Shown here piece by piece: positions 59,494 to 64,000 of a DNA stretch of 64,000 nucleotides. The notes below the pieces were generated by a model that was given only the letters and a program-made list of their open reading frames with translations, did no database searches and was not told the DNA's origin. Source of the DNA: DATAGF01 sp963813355 (GTDB taxonomy: Bacteria; Actinomycetota; Thermoleophilia; Miltoncostaeales; Miltoncostaeaceae). The stretch covers positions 124,001 to 188,000 of the forward strand of contig CAWEYS010000029.1 of NCBI GenBank assembly GCA_963813355.1, given 5' to 3'. The number at the start of each line of letters is the position of its first letter. Positions within the stretch are counted from its first letter, which is position 1. The translations under genes were made by a program, and so were the position numbers.

Positions 59494-60051
59494 ATGCTGT
59501 ACGGACGTCGCTTGGATCAGGCCCTTCAACATGTGGACGGATCGCGCTATGCGCTCGTCCACGCGGTCGCCAAGCGCGCCCGCCAGATCACGCTCTGGCT
59601 CACGGCCGACCCGGCGGAGCTCCGGGCCGAGGCCGCCCCGCCGCCCGCTCCGGGCGAGCTGACCTCGCGCGACCCGGTCGCCCTCTCCGAGGCCGAGATC
59701 CTCGACGGCGAGGTCCGGGTCCGCTGGGACCCCGAGGGACGCGTCGACGAGGCCGAGCTGCTCGAGATCGACGAGCTGGAGACCGACCCGCTCCTCATCG
59801 AGGGCCTCCCCGAGGACGACGAGGTGGGCCTGGAGGGCGAGGACGGCGACGCCATCGCCACCCCGGCGCTCGCCCAGGCGCTCGAGGCCGAGGCCGCGCC
59901 CGACGACCCCGCCGCGGCCGAGCTCGAGGTCGAGGAGCCCGTCGAGGCCGAGGCGCTGGCGCTCGCCGACCCGGACGAGATCGAGGAGATCTCGCTCGAG
60001 GAGGTCGACGAGCCCGACGACGTCGACGACGACGAGGAGCCGGAGGTCTAG
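59494..60051 (+). CDS. rpoZ: RNA polymerase omega subunit with a long acidic tail
   Basis: The N-terminal part RLDQALQHVDGSRYALVHAVAKRARQI matches the omega core (RYxLVxxxAKRARQ). DPVALSEAEILDGEV matches the second conserved helix. About 70-80 residues follow, very rich in Glu, Asp and Ala, far beyond the usual 80-110-residue length. GGGGAGG lies four bases before the ATG at 59494, so this start is preferred over in-frame GTG 59467 and ATG 59473. It is not beside gmk, the common neighbour. A TAGTAT element near 59444 could be its promoter. Confidence 0.75.
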   Translation: MLYGRRLDQALQHVDGSRYALVHAVAKRARQITLWLTADPAELRAEAAPPPAPGELTSRDPVALSEAEILDGEVRVRWDPEGRVDEAELLEIDELETDPLLIEGLPEDDEVGLEGEDGDAIATPALAQALEAEAAPDDPAAAELEVEEPVEAEALALADPDEIEEISLEEVDEPDDVDDDEEPEV

Positions 60052-60059
60052 GCGGCCGA

Positions 60060-60093
60060 TGCGGATGGCCGCCCGCGAGGGCGGCCAACCGCA
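60060..60093. terminator. Bidirectional hairpin between rpoZ and tetR
   Basis: TGCGG (60060-60064) pairs with CCGCA (60089-60093), outside GGCCGCCC (60067-60074) and GGGCGGCC (60079-60086) with a GCGA loop. It is a long stem with one internal 2x2 mismatch, exactly filling the gap between two convergent genes. No strong T-run. Confidence 0.6.
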
Positions 60094-60094
60094 T

Positions 60095-60694
60095 TCACGC
60101 GCAGGAGGCCAGCCGCTCCATCAGCTCGACCGCCTCCTCCGGCGCGAGGCCCTGGCGCCGCACGAGCGAGCGCCAGGTGTCGAACGCGAGCGCGTGGGCG
60201 ATCGCGGCCCGCGCCCGCGCCGCGTCGCCGGGCCGCCCCTCGGCGAGGACGCCCGTCGCGGCCTCGTACCAGCCCGCCGCCCGGGCCATCGCCTCCCGCA
60301 GGGGCTCGACCACGGCCGCGTCGCGCGTGATCCTCTCGACCATGTACTCGGTGCGGTCGTACCAGGCGTAGAGCTCGGCCAGGGCCGAGCGCAGGCGGGC
60401 GTCGGGGTCCTCGACGGCCGCCCAGCCGGCGACGTCGGGCCGCGGGTTCGCCGCGTTCCAGTGGGCCGAGCACGCCCCGATCAGCGCCCGCTCGTCGGGG
60501 AAGTGACGGTAGACCGTCGCCCGCTGCACCCCGGCCCGCTCGGCGATCGCGCTGACGGTGGTGCGCGCCGGGCCGACGGTGCCGTGGAGAGCGACCGTCG
60601 CCTCGGTGATGCGCCGGCGCGTCTCCTCCTCGAGCTCGGCCCGGCGGCGCTTGCGGTAGGGGCGGCGCGCGCCCGCGGAAATTTCATCAGACAT
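60095..60694 (-). CDS. TetR family transcriptional regulator
   Basis: About 199 residues from ATG 60694. The N-terminal helix-turn-helix reads RITEATVALHGTVGPARTTVSAIAERAGVQRATVYRHFPDERALIGAC, standard for TetR. The C-terminal ligand domain is helical with no known ligand signature. It is divergent from the cupin gene across about 80 bases containing two copies of a candidate operator, one overlapping this start codon, so it probably controls itself and the cupin. GTG 60718 is an alternative start. Confidence 0.9.
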   Translation of the reverse strand: MSDEISAGARRPYRKRRRAELEEETRRRITEATVALHGTVGPARTTVSAIAERAGVQRATVYRHFPDERALIGACSAHWNAANPRPDVAGWAAVEDPDARLRSALAELYAWYDRTEYMVERITRDAAVVEPLREAMARAAGWYEAATGVLAEGRPGDAARARAAIAHALAFDTWRSLVRRQGLAPEEAVELMERLASCA

Positions 60695-60704
60695 TAGTGT
60701 TCGC
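60691..60704. promoter_or_regulatory. Candidate TetR operator O1
   Basis: ACATTAGTGTTCGC, overlapping the tetR start codon and lying just before the cupin -35. It shares ACATTAGTGTTCG with O2 and contains TGTTCGC, the half-site of the perfect palindrome at 63493-63508. Confidence 0.5.
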
Positions 60705-60709
60705 TCATA

Positions 60710-60739
60710 TTGACACACCGGGCGGCCGTCTCGTACTTT
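60710..60739 (+). promoter_or_regulatory. Probable promoter of the cupin gene
   Basis: TTGACA at 60710-60715 and TACTTT at 60734-60739, separated by 18 bases, good sigma-70-type spacing. O1 lies upstream and O2 just downstream, at the expected transcription start, as for a repressed promoter. Confidence 0.5.
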
Positions 60740-60746
60740 GGTCGCA

Positions 60747-60759
60747 CATTAGTGTTCGA
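60747..60759. promoter_or_regulatory. Candidate TetR operator O2
   Basis: ACATTAGTGTTCG, repeated exactly from O1, with TCA after the next base in both. It overlaps the likely start of cupin transcription, 16 bases before the cupin start codon. Confidence 0.5.
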
Positions 60760-60774
60760 TCAAAGGAGATCGCC

Positions 60775-61317
60775 GTGCAGACGTCAGCCATCACCCCCGT
60801 CACCCGTCGCTTCGACGCATCGCAGGGGCCGCGGATCGTGGGCCCGTCGGACGGCCCGGTCGCCAGGCTCGGCGGCTGCGACGCGCGCTTCCTGATCTGG
60901 GGCGAGGAGTCCGGCGGCGGCTTCTCCCTGGTCGAGCACCCGATCCCGCCCCGCTCCCTGTGCGCCCCCCGCCACCGGCACATCGGCGTCAACGAGTACA
61001 GCTTCGTGCTCGAGGGCCGCATGGGCGCCCTGCTGGGCGACGACGTCGTCTACGCCGAGGCCGGCGACCTCGCGTTCAAGCCTCGCGACCAGTGGCACAC
61101 GTTCTGGAACGCCGGCGACGGGCCCTGCCGGATCCTCGAGATCATCTCGCCGGCCGGCTTCGAGCACTTCTTCCGTGAGCTCGACGCCGGGGCCTGGGAC
61201 GGGTCGCTCGACATGGCCGAGCTGTCGCGGCGGTACGGCATCGAGTTCGACATGGAGAGCCTGCCGGCGATCTGCGCCGAGCACGGCCTCACGCACCCGC
61301 TGCTCGCAACCGCGTAG
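60775..61317 (+). CDS. Cupin domain protein
   Basis: A 180-residue single-domain cupin. The metal-binding motif 1 region is PRHRHIGVNEYSFVLEGRMGALLGDD and motif 2 is GDLAFKPRDQWHTFWNAG, with histidines and glutamate in the usual places. AAAGGAG lies six bases before GTG 60775. It may be a dioxygenase, isomerase or sensor; the substrate is unknown. Divergent tetR and shared operators suggest induction by a small ligand. An ABM monooxygenase gene follows convergently. Confidence 0.88.
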   Translation: MQTSAITPVTRRFDASQGPRIVGPSDGPVARLGGCDARFLIWGEESGGGFSLVEHPIPPRSLCAPRHRHIGVNEYSFVLEGRMGALLGDDVVYAEAGDLAFKPRDQWHTFWNAGDGPCRILEIISPAGFEHFFRELDAGAWDGSLDMAELSRRYGIEFDMESLPAICAEHGLTHPLLATA

Positions 61318-61320
61318 CGG

Positions 61321-61650
61321 TCAGGCGCCGGCCAGGGAGCCCTTCGCCGGGTCACCGAGGGGCAGGGCTCCCATCACCGTGATTTGCGGCGGCTCGGCCC
61401 AGATGTCGGCCCCGCGCTCCCGGAAGGCGGCGAGGTGGGGCGCCGCCAGATGCGCGTCGAGCGCCTCGCGCGAGGCCCACCGCTCGACCAGGACGAAGCG
61501 ATCCTCGTCCCCGGCGACGCGGTGGACTGCGAAGGCGGCGCAGCCCTCCTCGGCGTGGGTCGCGGGGACCACCTCGGCGAAGGCCGCCTCGGCGTCGGCC
61601 CCGCGCCCGGGCGTCGCCCGGAACAGCACCACCACGACGACCTCGGCCAC
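61321..61650 (-). CDS. ABM-domain monooxygenase-like protein
   Basis: A 109-residue dimeric ferredoxin-like fold protein of the antibiotic biosynthesis monooxygenase family. VVVVVLFRATPGRGADAEAAFAEVVPATHAEEGCAAFAVHRVAGDEDRFVLVERWASREALDAHLAAPHLAAF contains the WxxxxxLxxHxxxxH pattern. It may oxidise quinols or aromatic compounds, or have no catalysis. It starts at GTG 61650, four bases after the gene upstream, so the two are co-transcribed. Confidence 0.88.
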   Translation of the reverse strand: MAEVVVVVLFRATPGRGADAEAAFAEVVPATHAEEGCAAFAVHRVAGDEDRFVLVERWASREALDAHLAAPHLAAFRERGADIWAEPPQITVMGALPLGDPAKGSLAGA

Positions 61651-61654
61651 GCGA

Positions 61655-62323
61655 TCAGCCCTCGGGGGCCGGGACCTCGACCGGCGCGGTGACGTCGGCG
61701 GGCGGCGCGTCCGCCCCGCCGGCCGCCCCGGTGGCGTCGGTCGCGCCGGCGTCCGTGTCGGAGAGGCCGGTCGGGCCGAGGGCGACGATCACCTGGGCGC
61801 TGGCGTCGACCGCATCGGAGATCGGGTCCGTCGCCGGCAGGCGCACCGGGTCGGGCAGGCCCAGGTCGTCGGCGACCTGACGAGCCTCGGCCGCGGCGCC
61901 GCGCTGGTAGAGCACGCGGTCCGCCGCCTCCGGCGCCGGGGCGTTGCCCTCCGTGACCTCCTCGTAGCCGAGCGTCCGCGCCTCCTCGGCCGTGCGGCCG
62001 GCGAGGCCGGCCTCGTCGGAGCCGTTCAGGACCACGAGGCTGATCCCGGCCCGGGAGGCGGGGCCGCTCGCCGCCGCGGGCGCCGGCGCGGCCGCGGGCG
62101 CGGTCACGGTCTTGGTCTCGGTGACCGTGGTCGTGCCCGCGCTGCCCGAGCTCACCAGGTAGCCCACCACCAGCCCGACGAACAGCGCGGCCCCGACGAT
62201 CGGCAGGCCGAATCGCCGCATCTGACGGGGCGGCGCGGGGGGCCGGCGACGGCGGGGGGGCCGGGTCGGCGTCGGCTCCTCCCATTCGAGGTCTAATTCG
62301 GGCGGGCGGGTCCGGCTGCTCAC
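61655..62323 (-). CDS. Membrane-anchored LytR_C domain protein
   Basis: A 222-residue protein. The cytoplasmic N-terminus is proline/arginine-rich (PTRPPRRRRPPAPPRQMRR). One span follows (FGLPIVGAALFVGLVVGYLVS), then an Ala/Pro linker. The external LytR_C domain reads ISLVVLNGSDEAGLAGRTAEEARTLGYE, then VLYQRGAAAEARQVADDLGL and AQVIVALG. This is the wall-associated C-terminal module found alone in many actinobacteria. GTG 62323 is the start. Confidence 0.88.
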   Translation of the reverse strand: MSSRTRPPELDLEWEEPTPTRPPRRRRPPAPPRQMRRFGLPIVGAALFVGLVVGYLVSSGSAGTTTVTETKTVTAPAAAPAPAAASGPASRAGISLVVLNGSDEAGLAGRTAEEARTLGYEEVTEGNAPAPEAADRVLYQRGAAAEARQVADDLGLPDPVRLPATDPISDAVDASAQVIVALGPTGLSDTDAGATDATGAAGGADAPPADVTAPVEVPAPEG

Positions 62324-62400
62324 GGTGGATCTCCCTCGCGATGGCCTCGGGGCTGCCCGCTTCTTGGACGGCGGCCCGGGAACTCCTGCCGCCGCGGCCG

Positions 62401-63414
62401 CTAGGCCGCGGCGGGGTCGTCGAGGGAGGGCGGCAGCCCGAACGCCGGGAACACCTCGGGCGGGAACGTCACGATGTCGGCCACGAGCCCGTCGGCGAGC
62501 GTCAGCACGTCGAGGGCCAACGGGCGGTAGTCGGGCGCGCCGGGGCGGCGGAGGTAGTTGGCGACCGCCGGCTGGCGGTTGGCGCGCGTGAGCAGGCACC
62601 TGATCCGGCCGAAGGCCTCGGAGCCGAAGCCGCCCTCGGCCCACGAGGCGATGAGCACGTCGCGGCCCACCCAGACGCCCGGGTACGGGGGCATCGTGAA
62701 GCGCGCCTCCTCGCCGAGGGTCTCGGCCAGCCCGTCGAGGTCGTCGCGCTCGCCCGCCTCCATGTAGCGCTCCAGCAGCGCGCGCTCCTCCTCGGTGGGC
62801 TCGGCCGCGGCCGGCTCGAGGCGGCGCTCGGGCAGGCGCTTCCTCAGCGTGGCCCGGGCGCGCTGGAGGGCGCTGTTGACGGCGGCCACCGTCGTCTCCA
62901 GGAGCGCGGCCGTCTCCCTGGCCGACCAGCCGAGCACGTCCCGGACGATCAGCACGGCCCGCTGGGTCGGCGGCAGGTGCTGGAGTGCGACGAGGAACGC
63001 GAGCTCGATGGTCTCCCTGGTGACGACCACCGCGTCGGGCTCGTCCTCGCGCGGCGCCGCGGCGTCGAGCAGGCGGTCGGGATACGGCTGCAGCCAGAGC
63101 ACCTCGGACCCCGCCGTCGCCCTGCGCCGCTTCTGCGCGACGGCGTCGAGTGACGCGTTCGTCGCGATCCCGTACAGCCACGCCCGGAACGAGGAGCGGC
63201 CCTCGAAGGTCGCCCGCCGGCGCCACGCGCGCAGGAAGGTCTCCTGCACGAGGTCCTCCGCGTCCTCGAAGGACCCGAGCATCCGGTAGCAGTGCACCTG
63301 CAGCTCGGGCCGGTAGCGCTCTGCCAGCGTCGCGAAGGCCGACTCGTCGCCGGCCCGCGCCGCGGCGACCGCCGCCGCCCCCTCCTCCTTCGGCATGACG
63401 TCAACCGTACCCAT
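62401..63414 (-). CDS. ECF sigma factor with C-terminal SnoaL-like domain (SigG/ECF41-like)
   Basis: A 337-residue extracytoplasmic-function sigma factor. Sigma region 2: FATLAERYRPELQVHCYRMLGSFEDAEDLVQETFLRAWRRR. Region 4: LQHLPPTQRAVLIVRDVLGWSARETAALLETTVAAVNSALQRARATL. The C-terminal SnoaL-type domain (LLERYMEAGERDDLDGLAETLGEEARFTMPPYPGVWVGRDVL to the end) replaces a separate anti-sigma factor. This architecture is known for SigG-type ECFs. A palindrome resembling the TetR operator lies 79 bases upstream. Confidence 0.92.
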   Translation of the reverse strand: MGTVDVMPKEEGAAAVAAARAGDESAFATLAERYRPELQVHCYRMLGSFEDAEDLVQETFLRAWRRRATFEGRSSFRAWLYGIATNASLDAVAQKRRRATAGSEVLWLQPYPDRLLDAAAPREDEPDAVVVTRETIELAFLVALQHLPPTQRAVLIVRDVLGWSARETAALLETTVAAVNSALQRARATLRKRLPERRLEPAAAEPTEEERALLERYMEAGERDDLDGLAETLGEEARFTMPPYPGVWVGRDVLIASWAEGGFGSEAFGRIRCLLTRANRQPAVANYLRRPGAPDYRPLALDVLTLADGLVADIVTFPPEVFPAFGLPPSLDDPAAA

Positions 63415-63492
63415 GATCGCTCCTCTCGCCTCGGTTCCACACGCCGTCGCCCGTGTGACGACGCGGGCCGCGTCAACTCATCGGTCGCATAT

Positions 63493-63508
63493 GCGAACAC
63501 ATGTTCGC
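63493..63508. promoter_or_regulatory. Palindrome GCGAACA-CA-TGTTCGC
   Basis: A perfect 7-base inverted repeat with a 2-base spacer between the divergent ECF sigma gene and the small gene at 63524. Its half-site TGTTCGC occurs in O1 beside tetR, so the same TetR protein may bind here. Confidence 0.55.
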
Positions 63509-63523
63509 TATCCTGGCCGGCCC

Positions 63524-63769
63524 GTGGCCGCGTCGACCGAGGACATCGTCGTGTTCTGCCGCCTGCACCTCGGCGAGGGCGACGCCGAGCGCCTGGTGGG
63601 CTGGATCGCGTGGCGCACGGGCCGCAACCAGGCGATGGCCGGAGCGGGGCCGCCGATCGCGCGCCTCGAGCACGCGGTCGCCCACTGGCTGGACGACCGG
63701 CGGCGGGAGCGGCTCCTCGCCTGGCTGCGCCGGCGGGTGGCGGACGGGCGCGCCCCGGTGCCCGACTAG
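63524..63769 (+). CDS. Small helical protein, unknown function
   Basis: An 81-residue protein from GTG 63524: VAASTEDIVVFCRLHLGEGDAERLVGWIAWRTGRNQAMAG, then an arginine-rich helix with RRRERLLAWLRRRVADG. It resembles a small helical regulator; no family is recognised. It is divergent from the ECF gene and immediately downstream of the palindrome at 63493. Confidence 0.55.
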   Translation: MAASTEDIVVFCRLHLGEGDAERLVGWIAWRTGRNQAMAGAGPPIARLEHAVAHWLDDRRRERLLAWLRRRVADGRAPVPD

Positions 63770-63781
63770 CCGCCGGGCACC

Positions 63782-63806
63782 GGGGCGCACGCGCCGCGGG
63801 CGCCCC
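63782..63806. terminator. Hairpin between convergent genes
   Basis: GGGGCGC (63782-63788) pairs with GCGCCCC (63800-63806), with an 11-base loop, between the gene ending at 63769 and the YidB-like gene. TACTTCTT follows on the plus strand. Confidence 0.5.
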
Positions 63807-64000
63807 TACTTCTTCAGGAAGCCGGCAAGGATGTCGTCGAGCGGCCCGATGTCGGGGAGCTTTCCGTCCGGGCTGACCTTGTCGATGAGGTCGGGCAGGG
63901 CGCTCGCGATGCCGCTGGCCGCCTCGTCCTCGCTCACCCCCGCCTTCGCGGCGGCCTGCGTGACCTGGTCCGGCCCGAGCGCCTGCTTCACCTCGTCCGG
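63806..64000 (-). CDS. YidB-like (DUF937) protein, C-terminal part
   Basis: At least 65 C-terminal residues: PDEVKQALGPDQVTQAAAKAGVSEDEAASGIASALPDLIDKVSPDGKLPDIGPLDDILAGFLKK. The LPDLIDKVSPDGKLP segment is typical of the YidB/DUF937 family. The reading frame runs off the window end, so the start is not seen. The function of the family is unknown. Confidence 0.75.
   Translation of the reverse strand, partial: PDEVKQALGPDQVTQAAAKAGVSEDEAASGIASALPDLIDKVSPDGKLPDIGPLDDILAGFLKK

Overview
The window is a stretch of bacterial chromosome with very high G+C (codon third positions almost all G or C), densely packed genes and many 4-base stop/start overlaps (ATGA, GTGA). The gene content points to a deep-branching actinobacterium, most likely class Thermoleophilia (Solirubrobacterales/Gaiellales type). 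That content is a GlgE/TreS-Mak glycogen pathway, TreY-TreZ, a free-standing B12-binding mutase subunit with MeaB, an RpoZ with an acidic tail, ECF sigma factors and CsrA. The assignment is inference; no rRNA is present. No tRNA, CRISPR array, prophage or transposase gene was seen.

Layout. 1-3.4 kb (minus): tsaC/sua5, prmC, an unknown gene, prfA, rpmE. 3.5-4.8 kb: an endonuclease/phosphatase-like gene bracketed by copies of a structured intergenic repeat. 4.8-10.6 kb: acyl-CoA and electron-transfer genes (etfBA, enoyl-CoA hydratase, a B12-binding mutase subunit, meaB) plus pepA. 10.5-16.4 kb: hisC-like aminotransferase, hexapeptide acyltransferase, glycosyltransferase, Lon-N-domain protein, YgfZ, BKACE. 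16.4-22.6 kb (minus): histidine kinase, response regulator, parA, ftsZ, gamma-glutamyltransferase and a small gene, read in one direction. 22.7-26.9 kb: htpX, a lipoprotein, an ABC-2 exporter.

27-59 kb holds the dominant theme, glycogen/alpha-glucan and trehalose metabolism. The genes are malQ (minus), then glgE-glgB-treZ-glgX-treY (plus, overlapping), a fused treS-maltokinase gene (minus) and glgP (minus) with csrA just upstream. TreS turns trehalose into maltose, the maltokinase half makes maltose-1-phosphate, GlgE polymerises it and GlgB branches it. GlgX, GlgP and MalQ degrade glucan, and TreY/TreZ return it to trehalose. Three tandem paralogous secreted beta-propeller genes with a shared C-terminal domain split the cluster, as do hflX, an L,D-transpeptidase and an efeO-efeB iron uptake pair. 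59-64 kb: rpoZ, TetR/cupin divergent pair, ABM monooxygenase, LytR_C membrane protein, ECF sigma factor and a YidB-like fragment.

Most notable non-gene signals: (i) an 18-base palindrome (GTTGC-n8-GCAAC) inside malQ, glgB and treZ, where codon choice breaks sharply from the surroundings, with a weaker fourth site in malQ; (ii) a dispersed element of about 100 bases with three hairpins whose stems change sequence while staying paired (three full copies plus one partial copy); (iii) a candidate TetR operator repeated at the tetR-cupin promoter and near the ECF sigma gene; (iv) a DtxR/IdeR-like box before efeO.

Many conserved genes are interrupted by single indels (tsaC, enoyl-CoA hydratase, hisC, parA, histidine kinase, ABC permease, treY, treS, efeO). 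This pattern suggests residual sequencing or assembly errors rather than genuine decay, so coordinates of those genes span the apparent frameshift.
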